Source: JANMCE01 sp963791625
GTDB taxonomy: Bacteria; Actinomycetota; Acidimicrobiia; Acidimicrobiales; Ilumatobacteraceae
DNA length: 64,000 bases
NCBI GenBank assembly: GCA_963791625.1
Contig: CAWBTA010000015.1
Span: 434,001-498,000, forward strand
Reading direction: 5' to 3'
Every line of letters begins with the position of its first letter. The stretch's first letter is position 1. The notes under the pieces were generated by a model. That model saw nothing but the letters and a program-made list of their open reading frames with translations. It was not told the DNA's origin and did not search any database. The translations under genes and the position numbers were made by a program. Below, piece after piece: positions 34,718 through 43,715 of the stretch.

Positions 34718-36415
34718 ATGGCCTTCCCCTCAGATCTCGAAATCGCCCGCAAGGCAACCCTCAAACCGCTCGGTGAAATCGCCGCTTCCATGGGTCTGCC
34801 CGCCGAGTTCATGCAGCCCTACGGCGATGATGTCGCCAAGATCAAGCTTGAAGCCATCGAGGCGCTGAAAGATCGCCCAAAGGCCAAGTACGTGGTCGTT
34901 ACTGCAGTCACCCCGACGCCGCTCGGCGAAGGCAAGACCACCACCACGGTCGGTCTCGGTCAGGCCATGAGCCACATCGGCAAGAAGGCCACCATTGCCA
35001 TCCGTCAGCCATCGATGGGCCCGACCTTTGGCATCAAGGGTGGCGCAGCGGGCGGCGGCTACAGCCAGGTCGTGCCGATGGAGACGCTCAACCTGCACCT
35101 CACTGGTGACATGCACGCGGTGACGGCGGCACACAACCTGCTGGCCGCCATGATCGACAACTCGCTCTTCCAGGGGAACCCGCTCGGCATCGATCTCTCC
35201 AACATCACCTGGCGTCGGGTTATCGACATCAACGACCGGGCTCTGCGCAACATCATCGTCGGCCTCGGTGCCAAGCTCGATGGCGTTCCCCGCCAGACCG
35301 GCTTCGACATCACCGCTGCATCCGAAGTGATGGCGGTACTTGCACTTGCAACTTCTCAGGCCGACCTGCGCGCCCGCCTCGGACGCATCGTGGTCGGCTA
35401 CACCTCCACCGGAGTTCCGATCACGGCCGAGCAACTCTCGGGCGCCGGCTCGATGGCCGTCATCATGAAGGACGCCCTCAAGCCCAACCTCATGCAGACG
35501 CTGGAGAACACCCCGGTGCTGGTGCACGCCGGCCCGTTCGGCAACATCGCCCACGGCAACTCGTCCATCATTGCCGACCAGATCGGTATTCACTGCGGTG
35601 ATTTCCTCATCACCGAGGCCGGCTTTGGTGCCGACATCGGCGCCGAGAAGTTCTTCAACATCAAGTGCCGCAACTCGGGCCTCGCCCCCGACGCTGCCGT
35701 GCTGGTCGCAACCGTGCGTGCGCTCAAGGCTCACTCGGGCAAATACAAGATCGTGGCCGGCAAGCCGCTGCCGCCTGAGTTGCTGATGGAGAACCCCGAG
35801 GACGTGCACATTGGTGGCGCGAACCTGCGCAAGCAGATCGAGAACGTGAAGATCCACGGCGTCTCCCCAGTCGTTGCCATCAACGCCTTCCCCACCGATC
35901 ACCCGTCCGAGCACCAGGCCATCCGTGACATCGCCGAGTCGATGGGCGCACGCGTCGCGGTCTGTAACCATTTCGCCGAGGGTGGCGCCGGTGCCGTTGA
36001 TCTTGCCCGCGCTGTGGTTGAGGCCGCCAACGAGCCGTCGACGTTCCAATTGCTTTACCCGAACGAGATGTCGCTCCGAGACAAGATCCACACCATCGCC
36101 ACCAAGGTCTACGGCGCCGACGGCGTGAAGTACGACCCATCCGCCTCGAAGCAGATCGACTCGTACGAGAAGAACGGCTTCGGCCACCTGCCGATCTGCG
36201 TGGCCAAGACCCACCTGTCCATCTCTTCCGACGCCTCGTTGCGCGGTGCACCCACCGGCTGGACGTTGCCGGTGCGCGAGGTTCGGGCCTCGGTCGGCGC
36301 CGGCTTCATCTACCCCATCTGCGGTGAGATGCGCACCATGCCCGGCCTCGGCACCAACCCCGCCGCCGCCATCATCGACTTCGACGAAAACGGCGAAATC
36401 ATCGGCCTCAGCTGA
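34718..36415 (+). CDS. fhs: Formate--tetrahydrofolate ligase
   Basis: Fhs makes 10-formyl-THF from formate, ATP and THF, feeding one-carbon metabolism. 565 residues, full family length. The ATP site is TAVTPTPLGEGKTTTTVGLG at about 62-81, followed by IRQPSMGPTFGIKGGAAGGG, LTGDMHAVTAAHNLLAA, and the late segment SPVVAINAFPTDHPSE. The terminator hairpin right after the stop suggests it ends a transcript. Coding is undisturbed. Confidence 0.98.
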   Translation: MAFPSDLEIARKATLKPLGEIAASMGLPAEFMQPYGDDVAKIKLEAIEALKDRPKAKYVVVTAVTPTPLGEGKTTTTVGLGQAMSHIGKKATIAIRQPSMGPTFGIKGGAAGGGYSQVVPMETLNLHLTGDMHAVTAAHNLLAAMIDNSLFQGNPLGIDLSNITWRRVIDINDRALRNIIVGLGAKLDGVPRQTGFDITAASEVMAVLALATSQADLRARLGRIVVGYTSTGVPITAEQLSGAGSMAVIMKDALKPNLMQTLENTPVLVHAGPFGNIAHGNSSIIADQIGIHCGDFLITEAGFGADIGAEKFFNIKCRNSGLAPDAAVLVATVRALKAHSGKYKIVAGKPLPPELLMENPEDVHIGGANLRKQIENVKIHGVSPVVAINAFPTDHPSEHQAIRDIAESMGARVAVCNHFAEGGAGAVDLARAVVEAANEPSTFQLLYPNEMSLRDKIHTIATKVYGADGVKYDPSASKQIDSYEKNGFGHLPICVAKTHLSISSDASLRGAPTGWTLPVREVRASVGAGFIYPICGEMRTMPGLGTNPAAAIIDFDENGEIIGLS

Positions 36416-36425
36416 CCCTTTGGTT

Positions 36426-36468
36426 CTGGCACCGCCCGACGTCCTGAGACAACGTCGGGCGGTGCCAG
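36426..36468 (+). terminator. Hairpin terminator after fhs
   Basis: 17-bp perfect stem: CTGGCACCGCCCGACGT at 36426-36442 pairs with 36452-36468, loop of nine bases. It begins 10 bases after the fhs stop and is followed by TTCGTT, a short T-rich tail. Likely intrinsic termination, though the T tract is weak. Confidence 0.8.
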
Positions 36469-36483
36469 TTCGTTGGAGCATCC

Positions 36484-36996
36484 ATGAAGACTGACCAACT
36501 CACGGCGGATGAAATTCGCGCCAACACTGCCGATCTCGCAGACATCCTCATCGACTGCGTTCACGCGGGCGCGTCTGTTGGCTTCCTGTCGCCCCTCTCT
36601 CGCGAGCGTGCGACCGAGTTCTGGCTCGGCGTTGCCAAGACCGTCGAGCAGGGCCGACGCGTCGTGTTCGTCGCCCGCCACCGTAGCGACCGCATCGACG
36701 GTACCGTGCAGCTCGTGTTGGCTGGCGCCGAGAATCAGCCGCACCGCGCCGATATCGCCAAGCTCCTCGTCCATACCCGCGCCCGTCGCCAGGGCATGGC
36801 CGACCAGTTGATGGAGGCAGCCGAGACCCACGCCCGCTCGATCGGCCGCGACCTGCTCGTGCTCGACACTGCCACTGACGAAGCCGCCCGCCTCTACGAG
36901 GCCCGCGGCTGGACCCGCTCGGGCATCGTCCCCGACTACGCCCTCAACCCCGATGGCAGTCGCACCCCAACGATCTTCTATTGGAAGCATCTCTAG
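36484..36996 (+). CDS. GNAT-family N-acetyltransferase
   Basis: 170 residues. The acetyl-CoA site is KLLVHTRARRQGMADQLMEA (RxxGxA) and the last conserved segment is LVLDTATDEAARLYEARGWT, followed by IPDYALNPDGSRTPTIFYWK, as in small toxin/antibiotic acetyltransferases related to PIG3-type GNATs. The substrate is unknown. Its stop shares the palindromic CTAG with the convergent gene. Confidence 0.9.
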   Translation: MKTDQLTADEIRANTADLADILIDCVHAGASVGFLSPLSRERATEFWLGVAKTVEQGRRVVFVARHRSDRIDGTVQLVLAGAENQPHRADIAKLLVHTRARRQGMADQLMEAAETHARSIGRDLLVLDTATDEAARLYEARGWTRSGIVPDYALNPDGSRTPTIFYWKHL

Positions 36997-37508
36997 TCAA
37001 CGGGACGGAGATGCGGGTTGAGCGCACGCAGGTTCGCGACGAACATCGGGTCGTGGGATGAGGAGATTTCACCCGACACGACATCGAGGTAGCCCCACGC
37101 ATTCCCGGTTGCGGCGGTACCGCACGTCATGCGCGTCACCGTTCCCGGCAACACGTCAGTGACGCGGTGATAGACGTCGGCCGGTACGACGTTGACGTCC
37201 CCTGCCCGGACCACGACCGTCTCGTGAGTGATCGTGCCATCGCATGTCAGCCGGTAGCGCTCGTCGGTATAGCCGCCGGCCATGATTTCGCTGGTGAACG
37301 GCCACGGGTGGTTGTGCGGCTCTGATCGTGGATCATCCGCATACCACCAGAGGATCTTCACCGTACGATCCGGCCCGCGCTCGATCACGAGTTCCGTCTT
37401 ATACGCCCCACCCTTGCCGTCAGGTATGTGGATCGGCGGCGCAGCCAGCATGTCGTGCGTCAGCGCAAGACCGCCCGCTGTCGTCTCGCTCTTCGGATTC
37501 CCGGTCAT
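36993..37508 (-). CDS. Cupin-like protein of unknown function
   Basis: 171 residues from ATG 37508 (GTG 37526 is an alternative). The centre has SEPHNHPWPFTSEIMAGGYT and VVRAGDVNVVPADVYHRVTD, an HxH... and late H in the arrangement of cupin metal sites. The remaining sequence is not family-specific. It might be a small dioxygenase- or isomerase-like metal protein. The gene is convergent with the GNAT gene and about 100 bases from the next minus-strand stop. Confidence 0.6.
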   Translation of the reverse strand: MTGNPKSETTAGGLALTHDMLAAPPIHIPDGKGGAYKTELVIERGPDRTVKILWWYADDPRSEPHNHPWPFTSEIMAGGYTDERYRLTCDGTITHETVVVRAGDVNVVPADVYHRVTDVLPGTVTRMTCGTAATGNAWGYLDVVSGEISSSHDPMFVANLRALNPHLRPVD

Positions 37509-37624
37509 CGCAGCAATTCCTATCACCGAGCCGAGCCTGGACTGGTCACGGCGTCACTCGATGGCAGCGCAGGCCAGGCGGTAAGTGCTCCCCCGGAACA
37601 GCAAATACCGCAAGTCGAGGACGC

Positions 37625-39103
37625 TCAGGTGGCGAAGCAGATGTCGATACCGGCGACGGTTTGCTTGTCGAGGCAAGCGGCACCCGCGGGCACGTAGTTC
37701 ACGTAGGCCACCTTGTTCTTGGGCAGGGCCATCACGGCGTCGGTGGAGCGGGTGGAGCGGTCGGGGCCGGCGATCTCGGGTGGGACGTGCACGACGATAC
37801 GGTCGTTGGAGAAGAACCCGATGCGGTACACCTCCCAGTACGCACCAACCACGCCCTGCACGCCGCGGGCGTCGAGGGCCTTGACGAGCGCAACTGACTG
37901 TCCGTTGCCGTCGGCTCGCACTCGGGCGTAGCGGTGCATCCACTTGCCGGTCGACAGAAGACCAAAGACCAGGACGAAGGCGCCGGCCCACAGGGCAGCC
38001 GAGCGACGACGACGCAACAGCAGGTCGACCCACACGCACAGCCCCATCATCCACGGCACCAGCACCACGATTGCGTAACGCGCATCGCTCGACCAGAACA
38101 AGGCAGGAAAAGCCGCAACCAGCGGGATCGCAAGGAGGCCAGACGCCGCCACCACAATGCCAGCGCGCGACCGACGTGCCAGTATCAGCAGCCCGACATG
38201 GATCAGGACGAGAAGCACTATGAACGCAGCGAGCCCAAGCCTGCGAGGGTAGAGCCAGTCTCCCGGTTGGCCTCGCAGACCGAAGGCCCGGGGAAAGAGT
38301 TGGGCGAACACGGTTTCAAGGCGCTCGCGATAGGTAGTTGCTACAAGCGGGGGCGGGTTGTGCAGGATGCTGGCCCAGCCGTTCATAGCGTTCCAGGCCA
38401 GGAACGGGCTAAGGCCAAGTACAGACCCGCCGGCGAGCGCCAGGAACCAACGGCGGATGTCGGAGCGCCGCATCACCATCAACGCCAGCATGGCCGGCAT
38501 GAGCGGCACTACAAAAAGTGGATGTCCCCATACTGCGAGCCCGGCGGAGACACCGGCAGCAAAGAACGTCCAGGTCGAACCTTCGTCCGTCGCAAGCCGC
38601 ATCAGCAGCCCGAGCGAGATCACCATGAAGAGCAAGCCCGAGTTGTAGCCGAGGTACATCGTCATCGACAGCAGCACGATGGCGCCGGACATCAGCCACA
38701 GCAGACCGCCGACCATCCAGCTGATCCGACGATCAAAGATCACCGCCGCTGCTTTCGCTGTTGCGACCGCAGCGAGCGCGAAGATTGCAGATGCAACTAT
38801 TCGAAGGAGCCAGACATGCGCACCAAAAACCTTCAGCAGAGGGGCCAGCAAGAGCGCTTCGAGGGTGCCGCCGTAGTTGCTGGCACCGATCAGCAGGTGG
38901 GGTTGGCCGTGGAGGACATCGAACGCCGAGACGGCACTCATGCCTTCGTCTCCACTCACGAATCCTTGAGCTGAAGAACCAATCCACCAGCGGGCGAATA
39001 CTCCAGCCGCGGCAACCAGCACGATGGCGAGCCATCGTTGGCCATGACCCGTGCTCGCGGATGGACGGTCGAGCGCAATCTCGATCGGTGCATCCTTGGT
39101 CAT
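37625..39103 (-). CDS. Integral membrane glycosyltransferase (GT-C, mannosyltransferase-like)
   Basis: 492 residues from ATG 39103. The N-terminal loop after the first helix has SGDEGMSAVSAFDVLHGQP, holding the Asp-Glu of GT-C enzymes. About ten to eleven membrane helices follow, up to MGLCVWVDLLL; the C-terminal periplasmic domain has YWEVYRIGFFSNDRIVV. It probably uses a polyprenyl-phosphate sugar donor to modify a cell-surface glycan or protein. It is divergent from the GT4 gene (69 bases between starts). Confidence 0.85.
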   Translation of the reverse strand: MTKDAPIEIALDRPSASTGHGQRWLAIVLVAAAGVFARWWIGSSAQGFVSGDEGMSAVSAFDVLHGQPHLLIGASNYGGTLEALLLAPLLKVFGAHVWLLRIVASAIFALAAVATAKAAAVIFDRRISWMVGGLLWLMSGAIVLLSMTMYLGYNSGLLFMVISLGLLMRLATDEGSTWTFFAAGVSAGLAVWGHPLFVVPLMPAMLALMVMRRSDIRRWFLALAGGSVLGLSPFLAWNAMNGWASILHNPPPLVATTYRERLETVFAQLFPRAFGLRGQPGDWLYPRRLGLAAFIVLLVLIHVGLLILARRSRAGIVVAASGLLAIPLVAAFPALFWSSDARYAIVVLVPWMMGLCVWVDLLLRRRRSAALWAGAFVLVFGLLSTGKWMHRYARVRADGNGQSVALVKALDARGVQGVVGAYWEVYRIGFFSNDRIVVHVPPEIAGPDRSTRSTDAVMALPKNKVAYVNYVPAGAACLDKQTVAGIDICFAT

Positions 39104-39172
39104 CACAGGTAGAGACGGTAGCGGACGGCACGTGGTCACTCCGAGCACAGGCCTCACCCCTAGAATCACCGC

Positions 39173-40945
39173 GTGTCCGAGGCCAAGCTCATTCCGTCCC
39201 TTGGCTATCGGCTTCTCATCGATATCCAGGGCGTGCAGGGTCCCTTTAATGACCGGGGTGTGGCCCGCACCGTCGCCCAGCTTTCCGCCGCCCTGATCCG
39301 TATCGGAGCGCCGGTTGCCGGGCTGCTCCTGAACCCGAATCTCCCGGCACCGCCGTCATGGTTTCCGGAGTTGTGCGGGCATCCGCTCCTCACCTGGGCA
39401 ACGGCGGAGAACATCCGACAACTGCAGGCTGAAGGCCTAACGGTGTGTCTCCTTCCCTCGCCGATGGAAGGATCCGAACCCGTCGATGGCGTGTGGCCGC
39501 CTTTTCTGACCAACACACCATTTGTGCCGCTCATCCACGACGCCATCCCGTATGAAGATCCGGTGGCCTACGACATTCGTCACGCGGACCGTCGCTTGCA
39601 CGCCACCCGGCCGCTTTGGCTCGAAGCCGCGGCTCACATTCTGGCAACCACCCGGTTCGCAGCCGAGCAGTGGCAGCGACTGGTCGATCCGGTTCCCAAC
39701 GGCATCTCTGTTATCGGCATGGGCGTCTCTGACTTCTATCGACCATCACTTGATCGCCACGCAACCTTCACCGAACTGCGGGCCGACGTGCCCCGCATCG
39801 ACAAGCCCTTCGTGCTCTACGTGGGCGGTGACGACGAGCGTAAGAACGTTGACGGCGCAATCCGTGCGTGGGCTGCCGTGGATGCCCAGGTCCGCGCCAA
39901 GTACCAGTTCGTGATCGCATGTTCGGCAAAACCTGACGTGCGAGCGGCATGGGAATCTCTTGCCGTGCAGGCTGGGTTGCACCACGATGAACTTGTGGTC
40001 ACCGGCTTTGTCCGTGAGGCGACCCTGCGTTCGTTGTACCAAACGGCCGAGCTGCACTTCTTCGCGAGTTTGTCCGAAGGCTTCGGCATGCCGATCGTGG
40101 AAGCCATCGCGTGTGGCTGTCCGGTTATCAGTTCGAACACCACGTCGATGCCCGACGTGGTTGGCTGGGAACCGGGCCTCTTCGATCCAACCGATATCGA
40201 CGCAATGGCTTCCCTCGTTACCAAGGCGCTCACCGACACCGCCTACCGAGCCGAACTGCAGGCGGCCTGCCAGGCTGCCCTCGGTCAGCACTCGTGGGAC
40301 GCCGCCGCGCATCGTATTGTGCACGCCCTTTCGGCCAACGTCCCGACGCCATCGAGTCGGACCGGACCCAAACGGCTTGCCGTGATCGGCCCGCTCACCA
40401 CCGGCGCGTGCGTAACACGCGACGCGCTTCTCGAAGAGCTTCGAGCAGCAGACCCCGGGCTTGAGATCGACTTCTTCGACGACCAACCCGCCACCGTCGA
40501 GGCTGCCCACTACCCCCTCGCCGCTTACGGGCGGACGCTTAGCCCGGGCGGCTACGACGAGCGTCTGTACGTCTTGACCGACACACCCGACGACGGTGCC
40601 GTCTACGACGCGGCTCGTAACTACCCCGCTACGGTCTGGCTGCTGGACGGCACGCTCTCGACGATGCTCCCCACCCATCTCGGGCCAAGGAGAATGCAGG
40701 CCCATCTGTCCCGCTGGTACGGCTCTCGCACGCCATCGGCGATCGGTCATGCCGACGTGGTCACGCCCGAACTTCTGATCTCACATCAGCTTCTCGCCAC
40801 GGCCGAGATCGCTGCGTTGTCACAACGAATACTGGTGGCTGACGCACCGACCGCAACGAAGGTACGTGTCGATCTTGGGCCCTGGCGAGACGCGATCATC
40901 GACGTTGTCTCCGCCGACGCGTTTCCACGGTTGCGCCGATCATGA
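39173..40945 (+). CDS. GT4-like glycosyltransferase with a C-terminal extension
   Basis: 590 residues from GTG 39173. The GT-B glycosyltransferase occupies about residues 1-390: VPLIHDAIPYEDPVAYD, LYVGGDDERKNVDGAIRAWA, and the donor site FASLSEGFGMPIVEAIACGC. About 200 residues after LSANVPTPSSRTGP form a second region (IDFFDDQPATVEAAHYPLAA, YDAARNYPATVWLLDGTLST) that looks like a degenerate or second GT-B half. It probably builds a surface polysaccharide. The end overlaps the methyltransferase start by four bases. Confidence 0.9.
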   Translation: MSEAKLIPSLGYRLLIDIQGVQGPFNDRGVARTVAQLSAALIRIGAPVAGLLLNPNLPAPPSWFPELCGHPLLTWATAENIRQLQAEGLTVCLLPSPMEGSEPVDGVWPPFLTNTPFVPLIHDAIPYEDPVAYDIRHADRRLHATRPLWLEAAAHILATTRFAAEQWQRLVDPVPNGISVIGMGVSDFYRPSLDRHATFTELRADVPRIDKPFVLYVGGDDERKNVDGAIRAWAAVDAQVRAKYQFVIACSAKPDVRAAWESLAVQAGLHHDELVVTGFVREATLRSLYQTAELHFFASLSEGFGMPIVEAIACGCPVISSNTTSMPDVVGWEPGLFDPTDIDAMASLVTKALTDTAYRAELQAACQAALGQHSWDAAAHRIVHALSANVPTPSSRTGPKRLAVIGPLTTGACVTRDALLEELRAADPGLEIDFFDDQPATVEAAHYPLAAYGRTLSPGGYDERLYVLTDTPDDGAVYDAARNYPATVWLLDGTLSTMLPTHLGPRRMQAHLSRWYGSRTPSAIGHADVVTPELLISHQLLATAEIAALSQRILVADAPTATKVRVDLGPWRDAIIDVVSADAFPRLRRS

Positions 40946-41859
40946 ACGAACTGGATGCGTTGGCGCTGACCACGCTGAATCAGGACAGCGTTGTGCTCGA
41001 TGTCGGTGCGGGCTCCGGTGAATTCACCCGAGCCGCACTCGCCCGCGGTGCCACGGTGATTGCCGTCGAGCCGTCCGGGGAACGCTGCCAGCAGTTCGGT
41101 AAGGCCGACAGACTGATGGTCGTCCATGCCGCTGCCGGGAGCGCCGACGGCACGGCGAAGTATGTGGCGCGGGTTCGTCGCAACCTGTCGACCAACGCAA
41201 AAGATGCCGTCGTGGTGCCAGTTACCCGACTGGACGACCTCATCGAGAACAATGGCGTCACCGCCGTCGACGTGTTGCGAATACGTGCCACGGGCAACCT
41301 CGCAGCCGTTGTCCTGGGCGCATCGCGTGTTGTCGCCAGCGCCAAGGTCATTCGTCTCGCGGGCGATGCAATTGTGGACGATGATGCCGTTGCTCTGTCG
41401 GGTCTTCTCGCTCGGCAACCTGTGTACGCCGACACCGTTGCGGGCGTGATGAAGTGGTCTGAAGATGACCCATTCCTGCCTTCAACCATCGATTGGCTGA
41501 TTGGCGTCGAGCCCAAGGACCGAACGCCCTTCACGGAGGACGACCTCGCCGCCATTCTGCTCGCCGAGGGCCGATCACCCGACGCGGCAAGACGGACGCG
41601 TGTGGCCATCTTGCTGCAATCGAATCCGCAGTTGTACGAGTATCCCTACCCCCTGCCGCACGTCGCCGATCTGCTCGACGAGCTCGCGCTCGACCCCGAC
41701 CCGGTGACATGGCGAGCCGCAGCCTGGTGGCGCGAGCGCATGGCCAGCTTCGACCATCGCACGCGGAACACTCGACGCCAGAACGCCTTCGAACGCCAGC
41801 TTGACCATCTCACCGGTCCCCGTCATCTACGCCCGGTCCCATTCCCCCACCTCACTTGA
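40942..41859 (+). CDS. FkbM-like SAM-dependent methyltransferase with C-terminal extension
   Basis: 305 residues. The SAM site is VVLDVGAGSGEFTRAALARG near residue 17, then VIAVEPSGERCQQF and AAAGSADGTAKYV and VPVTRLDDLIENNG, the FkbM order. The usual later acidic motif (KIDVEG) is changed to VDVLRIRATGN. The last 100 residues are Arg/Asp-rich helices with repeated Arg-Arg. It probably methylates a sugar on the glycan made by the overlapped glycosyltransferase. ATGA overlap indicates translational coupling. Confidence 0.8.
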   Translation: MNELDALALTTLNQDSVVLDVGAGSGEFTRAALARGATVIAVEPSGERCQQFGKADRLMVVHAAAGSADGTAKYVARVRRNLSTNAKDAVVVPVTRLDDLIENNGVTAVDVLRIRATGNLAAVVLGASRVVASAKVIRLAGDAIVDDDAVALSGLLARQPVYADTVAGVMKWSEDDPFLPSTIDWLIGVEPKDRTPFTEDDLAAILLAEGRSPDAARRTRVAILLQSNPQLYEYPYPLPHVADLLDELALDPDPVTWRAAAWWRERMASFDHRTRNTRRQNAFERQLDHLTGPRHLRPVPFPHLT

Positions 41860-41927
41860 CCACCTGTCGGCAGAATCGTCGTAGGCTCGATGCCAGGGTG
41901 TAGTGCGGATCGGTGAGGGAGAAGCTG

Positions 41928-42719
41928 ATGAGCGACAGTTCACAAGGTCCGGGTTGGTGGCAGGCGTCTGACGGTCGCTGGTATCCCCCGCAGAGCCACC
42001 CCACTCAACCAGTGGCCCCGCCTCCCACATATGGCGCGCCGCCACCGGCCGCATACGGTGCTCCCGCGGCCAAGAAGTCCGGTATGCCCGGATGGGCCAA
42101 AGTCGTTCTCATCCTCGGTGGCATCCTGGTCGTGCTCGTCGGCGGATGCGCGGTGGCGGTCGGGGTGTTCGCCACCAAGGTCTCGAACGACCTCTCGAAA
42201 GGTTGCTCATTCCTGTCTACCGCCGAGGCCAAAAAGGCCTTCGGCACCGATGTGCAGACCCTGCAACTCGGGGGCATCACCAAACTCGCCAACGCCGCGC
42301 TCGACACCCGGGTCCTTCGGGACGCACCCAGCTGCATGGTCACTCCCCAAGGCACGAACAGCAAGATCGGTTTGAGCCGCATCGCCAAGCTCGATTCCGG
42401 AGACGCCAAGGCCACGTTCGCAAAAGAACTGACCAACGCCAAGGGTGTGTCGAGCGATCAGGGGAACGGCATTACCGTCTCCACCGACTCGTACCTGAGC
42501 GAAGAGACAGTGAAACTGGGCGACGAGGCCTTCTGCACAACATCGGTCCTGACGGGCTCGTCGGGTGTGCTCGTGCGGAACGGGAACAGCCTGGTCTATG
42601 TCTCCGTAGCGGCCACCACGGCCCAGGCCCAGGATGTGTCGAACACAGGCCTCGGCGAGATCGAGACCACCAATTGCACCGTCGCCCAAAAAGTCGCCAA
42701 GGCCATTCTCAACATCTGA
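41928..42719 (+). CDS. Secreted/membrane-anchored protein with DUF2510-like N-terminus
   Basis: 263 residues from ATG 41928, with GGGAGAAG as ribosome-binding site. The N-terminus GWWQASDGRWYPPQSH is the short WW-like motif common in actinobacterial surface proteins (DUF2510), followed by a Pro/Ala-rich spacer, one membrane helix (VVLILGGILVVLVGGCAVAV), and an extracytoplasmic domain with three Cys (KGCSFLSTAEAKKAFG, APSCMVTPQG, EAFCTTSVLTG). No enzyme motif is visible. It may be an envelope stress or lipoprotein-like sensor. Confidence 0.75.
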   Translation: MSDSSQGPGWWQASDGRWYPPQSHPTQPVAPPPTYGAPPPAAYGAPAAKKSGMPGWAKVVLILGGILVVLVGGCAVAVGVFATKVSNDLSKGCSFLSTAEAKKAFGTDVQTLQLGGITKLANAALDTRVLRDAPSCMVTPQGTNSKIGLSRIAKLDSGDAKATFAKELTNAKGVSSDQGNGITVSTDSYLSEETVKLGDEAFCTTSVLTGSSGVLVRNGNSLVYVSVAATTAQAQDVSNTGLGEIETTNCTVAQKVAKAILNI

Positions 42720-42752
42720 CCGCACTGCGGCGGTGCTACGGTCAACCACCGC

Positions 42753-43715
42753 ATGTCCACACCCCTTCGATGTTTCGTATGCGGCGTCGATGCCACCGCT
42801 GCGAGCGTCGAGGTGCACAGCGACAACGGCTACGACCTTGTGCGATGTGCAGCGTGCCGCACGCTGTTCACGGATGCTCGAAACGCTCCACCAGCGAACG
42901 AGCTGTACCCGGCCTTCAGCCAGTCAGCCGACGGCGTCGCCGCGGCGAGCAACAAGGCTGCCGGCAGGTTTCTGGGCAAGCGCGTCTCGGTGGCTCAGTC
43001 CGTGAGCCGGACGGGACGCTCGTTGGACTTCGGGGCGGGCAACGGCGCTTTCGCGCGCGCCATGCAAGCCGCCGGATTCGAAAGCGTCGGGCTGGAACCG
43101 TTCAGTCTGGGCACGCCCACAACGGCACCCGGTCTCACACTCTTGCGGGCACCCCTGGCCGACGCTGCGCCATCGCTCGGACAGTTCGACGTCATCACGA
43201 TGTGGCACGTCTTCGAACACCTTGAGAATCCGGTCGACGTGTTGCGTCAACTAGCCGGCCACCTCACGCCCACGGGCGCGTTGGTCATCAGCGTGCCGAA
43301 CGAAGGCAGCTGGCAACGGCGAGTCTTTCGTCGATCGTGGTTCCATCTCGACCCGCCGCGCCATCTCATCCATTTCGATGCCACGACCCTCGCCGAGGTG
43401 CTGGGCCGCGCCGAACTTCAGGTCACGTCGAACCATCCGTTCCTGCCGGAGTACGGCACCAGCGGCTGGGTGCAAAGCGTGCTCAATCGGGTGCTGCCTC
43501 ACCGCAACTTTCTCTACGAAGTCGTGAAGGATCGCGGCGCGCTGGCCACGATGCCACGAGCATCGTTCATCGGGCATCTCGCCGTGTCGCTGGTGATCGG
43601 CGCGCCGATCTTCGTGCTCGCATGGCCCGTCGAGTGGCTGGCGGCACGCTCGAACGCGGCGGCTGCACTTACGGTTGTTGCTCGTCCGAGGCCAGTCGAG
43701 GCTCGTACCGGTTGA
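42753..43715 (+). CDS. Class-I methyltransferase with N-terminal zinc ribbon
   Basis: 320 residues. A CxxC...CxxC zinc ribbon (LRCFVCGV and VRCAACRTLF) begins the protein. The SAM site is SLDFGAGNGAFARAMQAAGF near residue 90, followed by VITMWHVFEHLENPVDVL. A hydrophobic anchor near the C-terminus (SLVIGAPIFVLAWPVEWLAA) suggests membrane association. This class acts on lipid- or glycan-linked substrates such as sugars. The 3' end overlaps the convergent MFS gene by 47 bases. Confidence 0.9.
   Translation: MSTPLRCFVCGVDATAASVEVHSDNGYDLVRCAACRTLFTDARNAPPANELYPAFSQSADGVAAASNKAAGRFLGKRVSVAQSVSRTGRSLDFGAGNGAFARAMQAAGFESVGLEPFSLGTPTTAPGLTLLRAPLADAAPSLGQFDVITMWHVFEHLENPVDVLRQLAGHLTPTGALVISVPNEGSWQRRVFRRSWFHLDPPRHLIHFDATTLAEVLGRAELQVTSNHPFLPEYGTSGWVQSVLNRVLPHRNFLYEVVKDRGALATMPRASFIGHLAVSLVIGAPIFVLAWPVEWLAARSNAAAALTVVARPRPVEARTG

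Noticed and set aside
34730..36481. A 583-residue open frame on the minus strand opposite fhs
   Set aside because: It is the shadow of the highly biased fhs coding strand; fhs has all family motifs and its own terminator.
39746..40750. A 334-residue minus-strand open frame opposite the GT4 gene
   Set aside because: Shadow frame; no domain pattern, and the plus strand carries clear glycosyltransferase motifs.
42092..43225. A 377-residue plus-strand frame over the DUF2510-type and methyltransferase genes
   Set aside because: Arg/His/Gly-rich out-of-frame translation spanning two real genes.
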